Assembly: GCA_000156115.1 (NCBI GenBank)
Contig: DS995276.1
Span: forward strand, 2,006,175-2,070,174
DNA: 64,000 nt
Direction of reading: 5' to 3'
Source: Rhodobacteraceae bacterium HTCC2083
Lineage (GTDB): Bacteria; Pseudomonadota; Alphaproteobacteria; Rhodobacterales; Rhodobacteraceae
Under the pieces are notes generated by a model. It saw only the letters and a program-made list of their open reading frames with translations. It had not been told where the DNA came from and made no database searches. The first letter of the stretch is position 1; every line of letters begins with the position of its first letter. Below, one piece after another: positions 36,525 through 45,346 of the stretch. A program made the position numbers and the translations under genes.

Positions 36525-37292
36525 ATGCACGACACCGGCCCCTCGTTTGAACGTTTTGAGTTCACGACCCATCCCAATGCGAGCGAACGCGCGCGGATCG
36601 GGCTTTTGGTCCTGCAATCAGATCAAACGATGGAACAGGAGATGCGCCAAATGACCGATGGTCTCGGAGTATCTTTGTATCATGCGCGCTTGCCCAACGA
36701 CACGGTGGTGACGCCGGACACGTTGGCCAAAATGGAAGCAGTGTTGCCCATCGCAGCCGCCTTGCTTCCCGATTATCTGGGCCTGCACGCGCTCGGGTAC
36801 GGTTGCACCTCTGGTGCGACAATCATCGGCGAAGATCGCGTTACAGAAATAATTAGGCAAAGCCACCCCTCGGTGCCCTCCAGCAATCCGCTCAGCGCCG
36901 CCAAAGCCGCATTGAAAGCGCTGGGGATCACCCGTCTCGGCCTTTTAACACCCTACACGCCAGAGGTCACAGAGGCTATGCAACGGCGTTTCGAAGAGGA
37001 GGGGATTGCGGTAACAGTGGTCGGCTCTTTCGATCAGAAAAGCGACATCATAGTTGCGCAGATTGATCCTGCATCTATTTTGAGCGCCGTTGTTAGTCTC
37101 GGCCAATCAGAAGCCTGTGATGGGGTCTTCATTTCCTGCACCAGCTTGCGCGCAGCGGGCATTGTCGAAGAGGCGGAACGTCAGCTTGGCAAGCCGGTAA
37201 CAAGCAGCAATCACGCGCTCGCGTGGCATCTGTTGCGGCTGGCTGGGATTGACGACGGGCTTGACGGGTTCGGCCAGCTCTTTCAAACATAG
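36525..37292 (+). CDS. Maleate isomerase/arylmalonate decarboxylase-like protein (Asp/Glu racemase superfamily)
   Basis: 255 residues. The two halves carry the active-site loops GYGCTSGATIIG and ISCTSLRAAGIVEE, with one Cys each, the pattern of maleate isomerase, AMDase and EutA-type proteins. GLLTPYTPEVTEAMQRRFEEEGI is the connecting segment of this family. It may isomerise or racemise a dicarboxylic acid or amino-acid derivative. It is the first intact gene in the rightward run 36525-43683. The catalytic role in this cluster is unknown. Confidence 0.78.
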   Translation: MHDTGPSFERFEFTTHPNASERARIGLLVLQSDQTMEQEMRQMTDGLGVSLYHARLPNDTVVTPDTLAKMEAVLPIAAALLPDYLGLHALGYGCTSGATIIGEDRVTEIIRQSHPSVPSSNPLSAAKAALKALGITRLGLLTPYTPEVTEAMQRRFEEEGIAVTVVGSFDQKSDIIVAQIDPASILSAVVSLGQSEACDGVFISCTSLRAAGIVEEAERQLGKPVTSSNHALAWHLLRLAGIDDGLDGFGQLFQT

Positions 37293-37332
37293 CACATCGA
37301 ACTCGACCTCAATTATAAGCGACTACACATCC

Positions 37333-38505
37333 ATGCAGATCAATGAAAATTCTCTCATCGAAGATCTCAGCGCGATGGTCCGTACGCCGAGCGTGAATCC
37401 CTTCGGCACCGCAGATCCGAAGCATCCCGCCGAAGAGGCGATGGCGCAGCTCTTGGAAAGCCGTATGCGCGAACTAGGCCTGGAGGTTGAGAGCGCAGAC
37501 GTCGCTGACGGGCGGCGCAATGTCTGGGGACGCTTAAAAGGGCGCGGGTCTGGTCCGACCATCATGCTTGCAGGTCATTTGGATACGGTTGGCGTCGGTG
37601 GCTACGATGAGCCGTTTGATCCCGTGATCAAAGATGGCTGCATCTACGGGCGCGGATCTTGCGATATGAAAGCGGGCTTGGCTGCTTATCTCGAAGTCAT
37701 GCGTTTGCTTATAGCGCGAGGCGAAAAGCTGGACGGGGATGTGATCCTAGCAGGCGTTGTTGATGAAGAGGATCTGATGATCGGCTCGCATCATTTCGGC
37801 ACGCAGGGTCCGCATGTTGACTATGCCATTGTGGCAGAACCTAGCAATTTGGCGATCAGCACAACGCATCGTGGGCAAATGTGCATGATCTTGCGGACCT
37901 TCGGTAAATCCACCCATTCCAGCGTGCCTGAAAACGGGATCAATGCGATCTATCACATGGGTGCTGTGATTGAGACTTTGCAAAGCTACGCTACAAGCTT
38001 GTCACAACGAGAGCCGGATCCCCTGTGCGGTGCGCCCAGCTTTAGCATCGGCGCGATCAAAGGCGGGGAAGGACCGTCCTTGGTGCCCGATTTTTGCCAG
38101 ATCGAAATTGATCGTCGCACGATCCCCGGCGAAACCTTTGAAATTGTCGCGGAAGAACTGCACGGCGTTCTCGCACCGCTTGCGCAGAGCATCCCTGATT
38201 TCAAATACGAGCTGCTCGCACCCAGCCTGAATTGCCCACCGCTGAAGACAGATATGACATCGCCTGTCGTCACCGTGCTGGCAAAAGCGCATGAAACCGT
38301 TACAGGCGAAGCCGCTGACTTCATGACCTTTCCCGGCTCAACAGATGCGCCAAATTTTGGCTGCCCGACAGTGATTTGCGGCGCGGGAGATCTGGCGCAG
38401 TGCCACTCGCTTGATGAATATGTCTCGATCGAGCAAGTCAAAACGGCGGTCAGCCTCTATTTGGAAACCATATTGCAGTTGCAAACACAGACCCTAGCGG
38501 AGTGA
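37333..38505 (+). CDS. M20-family deacylase/peptidase (ArgE/DapE-like)
   Basis: 390 residues from ATG 37333. The zinc motifs are MLAGHLDTVG, GRGSCDMKAGLAA and DEEDLMIGSHHFG (Asp, Asp and Glu-Glu). KSTHSSVPENGINAIY is the dimerisation loop, and VICGAGDLAQCHSLDEYVSIEQV closes it. It would hydrolyse an N-acyl amino acid, giving a free amino acid. It stands between the isomerase-like and the lyase-like genes, so it probably prepares a substrate for them. A truncated M20 remnant lies 4 kb upstream. Confidence 0.82.
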   Translation: MQINENSLIEDLSAMVRTPSVNPFGTADPKHPAEEAMAQLLESRMRELGLEVESADVADGRRNVWGRLKGRGSGPTIMLAGHLDTVGVGGYDEPFDPVIKDGCIYGRGSCDMKAGLAAYLEVMRLLIARGEKLDGDVILAGVVDEEDLMIGSHHFGTQGPHVDYAIVAEPSNLAISTTHRGQMCMILRTFGKSTHSSVPENGINAIYHMGAVIETLQSYATSLSQREPDPLCGAPSFSIGAIKGGEGPSLVPDFCQIEIDRRTIPGETFEIVAEELHGVLAPLAQSIPDFKYELLAPSLNCPPLKTDMTSPVVTVLAKAHETVTGEAADFMTFPGSTDAPNFGCPTVICGAGDLAQCHSLDEYVSIEQVKTAVSLYLETILQLQTQTLAE

Positions 38506-38512
38506 GAGACTG

Positions 38513-39667
38513 ATGGATTGGCGAACGAAACTTTTAAATCCCACACCTCGTGCGAGGCGCGATTATGCGTCATTGGCGACGCCTGTGTATCGTGGCTCAA
38601 CCGTCGTGTTCGAGGATCAATCGAGCGTGAAAGACAGCTGGGATCAGGCGGATAACGGCTATTCCTACGGGCTTTACGGAACACCGACTGCACTGGAACT
38701 CGCCGCGCGTCTTAGCGATATCGAGGGTGCGCATCGCACGTTGATTGTACCGGGTGGGCAAGCGGCGATTGCCTTGGTTTATTTCGCCTATTGCACCGCT
38801 GGCAGCCACGCGTTGGTGCCGCATTCTGCATACGGTCCCAACAAGGAAATGGCTGAAGGCATCTTGCGCGGTTTGGGCATCGAAGTGGAAGCCTACGACC
38901 CGTTGATTGGCGAGAGTATCAGAACACTTATTCGCGACAACACGGCGTTGATTTGGTGCGAAAGCCCCGGTTCCGTCACAATGGAAATTCAGGATGTTCC
39001 AGCAATTGCTGACGCGGCGCACGCGCGCGGCGTCGCCGTTGCGCTGGACAACACATATGCAGCGGGGGTGATGTTTGATGCCTTCGCACATGGCGTTGAT
39101 GTCAGTATGCAGGCGCTCACAAAATATGTTGGTGGCCATAGCGATTTACTGCTTGGCTCCGTCTCTGCACGCGATGGCGCTGCCTTCGAAAAACTAGGGC
39201 CCGTTTATCGCCAGTTGGGCCTCGCCGTGTCACCAGATGACTGCAGCCTTGCCTTGCGCGGCTTACAAACTTTGCCTGTGCGTCTTGCACACCTTGAGGC
39301 ATCAACTTTGCAAGTGGCGCACAGTCTTGCTGATCGTTCAGAGATCGAAGCGGTGTTCCATCCTGCCTTGCCCACTTGCCCCGGTCATGCGACTTGGCAA
39401 AGGGATTTTAGCGGCTCAACCAGTGTGTTCTCCATCCTCTTCAAAGAAAGTGTAACGCCTGCGCAAGTTGAAAACTTCATAGAAGCGCTGGAGCTATTTC
39501 ACATTGGCCTGAGTTGGGGCGGCGTCCATAGTTTGGCTGTTGTCTATCCGCGACTTGAGCGGCCTGGAAAAGACTACTCGGGCCGTTTGGTGCGACTAAA
39601 TATCGGCTTAGAGCAGCCGGATGATTTGATTGTTGATCTTGCGCGCGCCTTCGCGGCGATTGGCTAG
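38513..39667 (+). CDS. Cystathionine beta-lyase-like PLP enzyme
   Basis: 384 residues. The PLP lysine is Lys204 in LTKYVGGHSD. NGYSYGLYGTPTALELAARLSDIEGA, the PGGQAAIALVYFAYC loop and WGGVHSLAVVYP are the Cys/Met-metabolism family pattern, closest to cystathionine beta-lyase (MetC type). It cleaves C-S bonds with release of pyruvate and ammonia, or acts on a related amino acid. In this context it could degrade an S-containing or 3-substituted amino acid rather than take part in methionine synthesis. It starts 7 bases after the M20 gene. Confidence 0.8.
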   Translation: MDWRTKLLNPTPRARRDYASLATPVYRGSTVVFEDQSSVKDSWDQADNGYSYGLYGTPTALELAARLSDIEGAHRTLIVPGGQAAIALVYFAYCTAGSHALVPHSAYGPNKEMAEGILRGLGIEVEAYDPLIGESIRTLIRDNTALIWCESPGSVTMEIQDVPAIADAAHARGVAVALDNTYAAGVMFDAFAHGVDVSMQALTKYVGGHSDLLLGSVSARDGAAFEKLGPVYRQLGLAVSPDDCSLALRGLQTLPVRLAHLEASTLQVAHSLADRSEIEAVFHPALPTCPGHATWQRDFSGSTSVFSILFKESVTPAQVENFIEALELFHIGLSWGGVHSLAVVYPRLERPGKDYSGRLVRLNIGLEQPDDLIVDLARAFAAIG

Positions 39668-39688
39668 CCACGTGTGAGGACAGATGTG

Positions 39689-40549
39689 ATGCAGATTGGA
39701 CTGATCGGATGTGGAAATATGGGGGGTGGTATGGCTTCCCAAATCATTGGTGCGGGGTACGGGCTGACCTGCTTTGATCCAAGCGCTGAGAATAGCGCGA
39801 AGGTCGCGGCAATAGGCGCACAGCTTGCCGCTTCTGCGCGTGAATTGGCGGCGTTGTGCGGCGTGATCATCCTGTCCTTGCCCAAAGCCACGATTGTCGA
39901 AACGGTGATGGAGGACATGCTGTCGAGCTTGCAGGAAGGCACGATTATATTGGATACATCGACTTCCGAACCTGCCACGTCACAAGCCATGTCTGCGAAA
40001 GGCTTGGTAGGTGGTTTTGCCTTTATTGACGGACCTGTCAGCGGTGGTCCCGCTGCAGCAAATGCGGGCAGCATGACGATGCTTTTGGGCGGCGACGGTG
40101 ATGCTATCGAAACGCTGCGCCCTCTTCTGGATATCCTAACTGCGAAGACAGTGATCGTTGGTGGCTCCGGCGCGGGGCATGCAGCGAAGATCGCAAATAA
40201 CATGCTCTGCGCGGCCAATCTTGTGTTGGTGGGCGAGGTAGTTCGCTTGGGGCAAGCGGCGGGTGTGCGCCCGCAAGACTTGCTTGAGGGGATCAACGCT
40301 GGCTCAGGGCGTAGTGGCGTGAGCGAGGTTAATTTCGAGAAATGGATCCTGAATGATACATTCGATTCAGGTTTTACGATGGGTTTGATGCGCAAGGATG
40401 TTGGTCTTGCATTGGGTCTTGCCGAAAGATCTGGCGTTGATATCAGCGGCTTCGCGCAGATCGCTGATATTTGGCTGAACACGTCTGGCGATATCGACGA
40501 CGCTGACGATTTCAACGCGATTGTAAAACGTGATCCGAAAGGAGCTTGA
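39689..40549 (+). CDS. 3-hydroxyisobutyrate dehydrogenase-family oxidoreductase
   Basis: 286 residues from ATG 39689; GTG 39674 is an alternative. The N-terminal GLIGCGNMGGGMA binds the nucleotide, FIDGPVSGGPAAANAG is the substrate-binding motif, and GAGHAAKIANNML holds the catalytic Lys. The family oxidises beta-hydroxyacids to semialdehydes or reduces 2-hydroxy-3-oxopropionate. The aldehyde dehydrogenase that follows immediately would then take the semialdehyde on, so the two probably act in sequence. Confidence 0.82.
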   Translation: MQIGLIGCGNMGGGMASQIIGAGYGLTCFDPSAENSAKVAAIGAQLAASARELAALCGVIILSLPKATIVETVMEDMLSSLQEGTIILDTSTSEPATSQAMSAKGLVGGFAFIDGPVSGGPAAANAGSMTMLLGGDGDAIETLRPLLDILTAKTVIVGGSGAGHAAKIANNMLCAANLVLVGEVVRLGQAAGVRPQDLLEGINAGSGRSGVSEVNFEKWILNDTFDSGFTMGLMRKDVGLALGLAERSGVDISGFAQIADIWLNTSGDIDDADDFNAIVKRDPKGA

Positions 40550-40550
40550 G

Positions 40551-42059
40551 ATGTCAGAACGCAAACAAAAGTTACTGACTGCGATGGCAGAACTTGGGCT
40601 AGGCACGCACCCCCAAAGCCTGATCAACGGCGCGCTTTGTGATGGCGCTGGCGCAGATATTTGGCTGGTGGATCCGTTCACCGAAGAGGTTTTGCTAACC
40701 TATCCTGATGCGGATGCAGCCCTTGCAAATGCGGCATGCGACGCCGCGCAAGACGCGCAGCAAACATGGCTGAGAGCGTTCTCAGCCGCCGCGCGTGGGC
40801 AAGTCATGCAAGACATCTCGCGCGCTGTTTTGGTACATGCCGAGCCGCTCGCCACCATTGAGGCTATCGTTGCAGGCAAGCCCATCCGCGATTGTCGCAT
40901 CGAAGTGGCTAAAGTGGCGGAAATGTTCGCCTATTACGCGGGTTGGGCGGACAAATTGCATGGCGAAGTCATTCCCGTGCCGTCTGGCCATTTGAATTAC
41001 ACCCAACGCGAACCCCTTGGCGTGGTGTTCCAGATCACTCCATGGAACGCGCCGATCTTCACGGCCGGCTGGCAGATTGCACCCGCGATTGCGACGGGCA
41101 ATGGCGTTGTTATCAAACCAAGCGAGCTGACGCCGATCACCACCGCCGCACTGGTAAAGATTGCGGAGCGCGTGGGCCTACCAACGGGCCTCGTCAACGT
41201 TCTCTGTGGTTTGGGTCCAACCACCGGGCAGGCCGCCATCGCGCATGCCGCAGTGCGTAAGGTGGTGTTTGTCGGCTCGCCCGAAACAGGACGACAGGTT
41301 GCAATCGCAGCTGCGTCGGGATTGAAACCGGCGGTTCTGGAATTGGGCGGAAAGTCTGCAAATATCGTATTTGAGGATGCGAATCTTGAGCACGCGTGCC
41401 TTGGCGCGCAAGCGGCGATTTTTTCGGGTGCGGGACAAAGCTGTGTAGCGGGCTCGCGATTGCTTGTGCATCGCTCTATCCACGATAGGCTGATCGATAT
41501 GCTCTCAAGCGGCATGAACAAGATCCAATTGGGCGACCCTTTGGCTGATGCAACCGAGGTTGGTCCGATCAGCAACGCACGCCAGTTTGAGCACGTTCGC
41601 CAAATGCTGATCGACGCCAACGATGCGGGTGCCGATGTGCTCAGCAGGAACACTGAAGATGGACAAGGCTATTTCGTGCCGCCAACGATTTTGAAGGGCC
41701 TGTCCAACACAGCCAATGCCGCGCAGAAAGAGATTTTCGGGCCCGTCGTAACAGCGATCCCGTTTGATGATGAAGCAGAAGCAATCGCATTGGCGAATGC
41801 CACAGACTTCGGATTAGCGGGGGCCGTGTGGACTGCAGATGTGAGCCGCGCGCACCGCATGGCAGAGGCCGTACGCGCTGGCACATTCTGGATCAACAGC
41901 TACAAGGCAATTCACGTGTCCTCGCCCTTTGGTGGCTCTCTTAATTCTGGTTTTGGGCGTTCAAGCGGCACCGACGCTTTGATGGAATATACCTCCGCGA
42001 AAAGCGTATGGCTCGATAGCGCATCCACCCCGCGCATTGCGTTTGGGTATGTGTCTTAG
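40551..42059 (+). CDS. Aldehyde dehydrogenase (NAD(P)-dependent)
   Basis: 502 residues from ATG 40551, one base after the preceding stop, with AAAGGAG upstream. ITPWNAPIF and KPSELTP form the cofactor site, LELGGKSAN holds the general-base Glu, and SGAGQSCVAGSR holds Cys298. The wording is near the betaine aldehyde/aminobutyraldehyde type but this does not fix the substrate. It would oxidise the semialdehyde made by the previous gene product. Length and motifs are complete. Confidence 0.9.
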   Translation: MSERKQKLLTAMAELGLGTHPQSLINGALCDGAGADIWLVDPFTEEVLLTYPDADAALANAACDAAQDAQQTWLRAFSAAARGQVMQDISRAVLVHAEPLATIEAIVAGKPIRDCRIEVAKVAEMFAYYAGWADKLHGEVIPVPSGHLNYTQREPLGVVFQITPWNAPIFTAGWQIAPAIATGNGVVIKPSELTPITTAALVKIAERVGLPTGLVNVLCGLGPTTGQAAIAHAAVRKVVFVGSPETGRQVAIAAASGLKPAVLELGGKSANIVFEDANLEHACLGAQAAIFSGAGQSCVAGSRLLVHRSIHDRLIDMLSSGMNKIQLGDPLADATEVGPISNARQFEHVRQMLIDANDAGADVLSRNTEDGQGYFVPPTILKGLSNTANAAQKEIFGPVVTAIPFDDEAEAIALANATDFGLAGAVWTADVSRAHRMAEAVRAGTFWINSYKAIHVSSPFGGSLNSGFGRSSGTDALMEYTSAKSVWLDSASTPRIAFGYVS

Positions 42060-42070
42060 GGGGATCCTTG

Positions 42071-42802
42071 ATGGATTTGATTGAAGATGTGAAAGCTGCG
42101 CTAAGGGCGTCACGGCAGGGCGCAACGGTGCTGAATTTGGGTGTTTTTGACACGTTTCCCGAATTGGCGGGCAGGCTCTTCGCGCAGATCAGTGGCAATG
42201 TGGCAGTGGGGTCGACGGTCCAATCTGTGTACGCCGCTGATGCGACTTTGGTTGAAATAACCACCTACGACATTGCCGAAACTGCACGCCGCAATTTCGA
42301 ACCGGGCGGCGCTGCTGCAACGCTGCTTTTTGCGCGCGGCGCACATGCGGTTATGGCACATCGCGTCGCGCATAAGATATGGGCCGATGGCGACACCACG
42401 CTTGCCCTTGCGATCAAAACCAGTTGCGCGCGGGTGCTCTCAAATGACATCCATCCCGCAGCGAAGATTGGTGCGGGGTTTTGGTTGGATCATGGCTTGG
42501 GCTTTGTTGCGGGTGAAACGTCGGTGATCGAGGAGGATGTTTCGATCTGGCACAACGTCACGCTTGGCAGCACGCTGAACACAGGCGGTGCGCGTCGCCA
42601 TCCGCACATTGGCTCAGGCGTTGTGATCGGGGCAGGAGCCACAATCTTGGGCGAGGTCACGATTGGCGCAAACGCCAATATTTCAGCAGGTGCAATTGTA
42701 CTTGAAGATGTCCCCGTAGGTATGCGTGCGTTAGCAACCAAAGCCACGGTGCGCGGGACAGCACGTGTGAGTTTTTTGAACACTGAAAAATCAAACAAAT
42801 GA
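42071..42802 (+). CDS. Serine O-acetyltransferase-like protein (CysE family)
   Basis: 243 residues. The hexapeptide-repeat C-terminal half starts at DIHPAAKIGAGFWLDHGLGFVAGETSVIEEDVSIWHNVTLG, with the catalytic His of the DH motif and GET loop of CysE. The N-terminal helical part is AVMAHRVAHKIW. ATG 42071 follows GGGGGATC. In this operon it may acetylate serine or another amino alcohol. It overlaps the VOC gene by 4 bases. It could be the ordinary CysE of the cell, or a paralogue recruited to the catabolic cluster. Confidence 0.72.
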   Translation: MDLIEDVKAALRASRQGATVLNLGVFDTFPELAGRLFAQISGNVAVGSTVQSVYAADATLVEITTYDIAETARRNFEPGGAAATLLFARGAHAVMAHRVAHKIWADGDTTLALAIKTSCARVLSNDIHPAAKIGAGFWLDHGLGFVAGETSVIEEDVSIWHNVTLGSTLNTGGARRHPHIGSGVVIGAGATILGEVTIGANANISAGAIVLEDVPVGMRALATKATVRGTARVSFLNTEKSNK

Positions 42803-43683
42803 ACGCGTCCTTTGGAATTGATCATCCGCTTGTGGCGACCCACGACATCGACGCCCTGCGCGCGCGCTTGATCGCGATGGGGTTTAATATGACCTCGATT
42901 GGCAAACATCCTTGGGGTACGAGCACCAGCCTTGCGATGTTTGAAGGCTGTCTACTTGAGATTATGGGCGTTTATGATGACACGCTTTTGGACGAGGTAC
43001 CTGCGGGTGGTTTTCGCTTCGGGCGGCATGTTTATGAGCATTTACAGCAGCGTGAGGGCGTGGCTTTGTCTGCACTTCACAGCACAGATTCTGTCGCGGA
43101 TGCAAAACGCGCGCAAGATGTGGGCTTGCATGTCGCGGGGCATTTGGAATTTGGTCGCGATGTGACTTTGCCGGATGGAACAGAGGGACGCACAAAAACC
43201 ACGCTTGCGTTGATGCCCAACGCGCAATTCCCGCGCTTGTCGTTTTTCTTGTGCCAACAACATCGCCCTGATCTAATTTACGTACCTGAGTGGTTAGAGC
43301 ATCCGAATACTGTAAATGGCATTTGCGGTGTCACGATTGTTGCGGATGGAATGCATCACGCGGATCTTAAGTGCCAGTTTACAGGGCTTTATGGCGAAGG
43401 CACTGCACTGTGCGACTGTTTGGAGTTTCAAACTGCAAACGGTGTTCTTCGGGTTTTGAGAAAGGCGGATTTCGAACGTGATATCGGGCCGCTTACGAAA
43501 GATATTCAGACGGAACAACAACCAAGTATCGCCGCCATGGATTTTTCACTGGACGATCTGACGGTCTTGGAAACCTATCTGGATCAGGCGGGTGTCGAAT
43601 ATAAACCTATTGAAAATGGCTTGGTTTTGGACAACGTGACGCAAACGGCCAATACTCTGTTCCGATTTTTTCAAACGCTCTAG
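42799..43683 (+). CDS. VOC-family (glyoxalase-like) protein
   Basis: 294 residues. IDHPLVATHDIDALRARLIAMGFNMTSIGKHPWGTSTSLAMFEGCLLEIMGV is a glyoxalase/VOC half-domain, and the second half runs from about residue 160 (NGICGVTIVADG). The pattern matches the Glyoxalase-like (PF13468-type) group of unknown function. Two metal-ligand positions (His9 and Glu53) are visible. It is the last intact gene of the rightward run and overlaps the CysE-like gene by four bases. Confidence 0.72.
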   Translation: MNASFGIDHPLVATHDIDALRARLIAMGFNMTSIGKHPWGTSTSLAMFEGCLLEIMGVYDDTLLDEVPAGGFRFGRHVYEHLQQREGVALSALHSTDSVADAKRAQDVGLHVAGHLEFGRDVTLPDGTEGRTKTTLALMPNAQFPRLSFFLCQQHRPDLIYVPEWLEHPNTVNGICGVTIVADGMHHADLKCQFTGLYGEGTALCDCLEFQTANGVLRVLRKADFERDIGPLTKDIQTEQQPSIAAMDFSLDDLTVLETYLDQAGVEYKPIENGLVLDNVTQTANTLFRFFQTL

Positions 43684-43786
43684 ACTGTTCTAACGTCGCA
43701 ATTGCTGCAATCCTTCTGAGGAATACAAAGCAAAGGATCCCACCTTTAGCGCAACTGTTGTTCATTAGTGTAACGAAGACCTCTCG

Positions 43787-44617
43787 ATTGAGAGCGTTGA
43801 AGACCCAAGCTGTCCTGACAATGGCGTTGTCCTTGAAGTTGAGGCATGTGGCGATTGCCCAGCCTGTCATACGGGCGCGGCCTACATATGCGAAAGCGCA
43901 GTGGTGCCGAGCTTTGGTGTACTGAGCGCATATGCAAAATTTGTGGCGGTGCCGTTCGAACACAATCTCGTTCATTTGCCAGACACGATCACGCCTGCTT
44001 AAGCTGCAGGCTTGGGCTGTCGCGTGACGACTGCGTGGCATGCGATGACAGATCGCGCCAATGCGCGCGCGGGCGATTGGGTTGCGATCCATGGGACAGG
44101 CGGCATTGGCCCCTCCGCGTTGCTTTTGGCCAAAATGCTTGGTGCGCAGGTGGTGGTAGTAGACATCGTTGAGGAAAAGCTGACCTAGGCCAAATCACTA
44201 GGTGCGGATGCTTCTGTGAATGCGGCAAACGGAGATGTAGCCACCGCTATTCGTGAGATCACGGGCGGTGGCGCACAAGTCTCGATTGAAGCGCTGTGAA
44301 TTGCGCAGACAACGAATGCCTCTGTTGGATGCCTTGCCACGCTTGGGCGGCACGTTCACGCGGGCATGCCCGCGGGGGATGGCATCATGGAAATCAACGT
44401 CCGAGCGCTCTATTCCAAGCAGCTCGTGTTTTTTGGCATGCGCGGCATGCCGCCTTGGAAGTATCCCTCATTGCTTGCGATGATTGAGCGCGGCTATGTG
44501 GATTTGACGCCTATGTTGGACCGCGAAGTCAGCCTATCCGGCGCAAGTGCAGAGCCGCGCACAATGAAAGGCGCGACGCCGCCGGCTACGACGGTGATCA
44601 CGGGTTTCTCGCGTTAA
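43787..44617 (+). pseudogene. Zinc-dependent alcohol dehydrogenase remnant with three in-frame stops
   Basis: One frame reads SVEDPSCPDNGVVLEVEACG, then jumps to DCPACHTGAAYICES (part of the structural zinc lobe; the segment between is missing), FGVLSAYAKFVAVPFEH, WHAMTDRANARAGDWVAIHGTGGIGPSALLLAKMLGAQVVVVD, AKSLGADASVNAANG and so on to TAA 44617. In-frame stops are at 44000, 44186 and 44297. The Rossmann motif and the C-terminus are otherwise recognisable. This is a medium-chain zinc alcohol dehydrogenase that has decayed by point mutation and an internal deletion. Confidence 0.9.
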
Positions 44618-44628
44618 ATCATACCGGA

Positions 44629-45282
44629 TCAGTCGAAGTGGCGCACCAGCGGTGCGGCAGCGCGAAAAATGTCGATCAATGTGTAGATCGCGTCGTCATC
44701 CAAAAGGTCGTCATCACTGATGGTTGCCTGACAGCCCCAGTCGACCATTTTTAGGAAAGGCGCAGCTGGATCGTCATTGTTATATCCTTCGGGAACGACA
44801 TTGAGCGTCTTTCGCGTGATCAAACCTTTCGGGAACACTGACTTGAAATCTGGATCTTCAAGGACTTCCACCAAACCCTGTGGATCCTCAACAAGGTGGT
44901 CGCGTGTTCGCTTCATCGCGTCCTTTGAGGGCTGCAATAAAGCGGCCCCTGCAAAGCAATTTTCAGGTTCGATATGGAGGTAATAGCCGAAGTTTTCTTC
45001 GGGATGACCTATATTGGCGAAGATGTCGATTTGTGTGCGATAGAGCCCCGGTCCACTCCGTTGGCGCGCGTCTTGAAAGAACTTGGTGTAGCTTTGCTTT
45101 GGCTTGCTCTTGGTCTCTGCGACAAGTGTATCGAAACGCTCTGAATAGTCGTGCAAGGTCTGCGCAACGCCTGCAAAATTGCGCATCGCATCGTCGCGCT
45201 CTTCGCGGTGTTCATCCACCCATGCTTTGCGATTATTAAGCGCGAGGTCCTTGAGGAAGGTGAATGTTTCCGGCTCGATCAT
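44629..45282 (-). CDS. DUF2461-family protein
   Basis: 217 residues. The opening ETFTFLKDLALNNRKAWVDEHREERDDAMRNFAGVAQTL and YTKFFQDARQRSGPGLYRTQIDIFANIG, then YYLHIEPENCFAGAALLQPSKDAMKRTRDHL match the DUF2461 (TIGR02453) family. The function is unknown. It lies alone on the minus strand, 11 bases after the alcohol dehydrogenase remnant ends, facing it, and 64 bases downstream of ligC. Confidence 0.8.
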   Translation of the reverse strand: MIEPETFTFLKDLALNNRKAWVDEHREERDDAMRNFAGVAQTLHDYSERFDTLVAETKSKPKQSYTKFFQDARQRSGPGLYRTQIDIFANIGHPEENFGYYLHIEPENCFAGAALLQPSKDAMKRTRDHLVEDPQGLVEVLEDPDFKSVFPKGLITRKTLNVVPEGYNNDDPAAPFLKMVDWGCQATISDDDLLDDDAIYTLIDIFRAAAPLVRHFD

Positions 45283-45346
45283 GGCAGGCCTCCAGCGTGA
45301 TATGTGCGGAGCGGTGTCATCCGCTCACACACAGTAGATACGCTAC

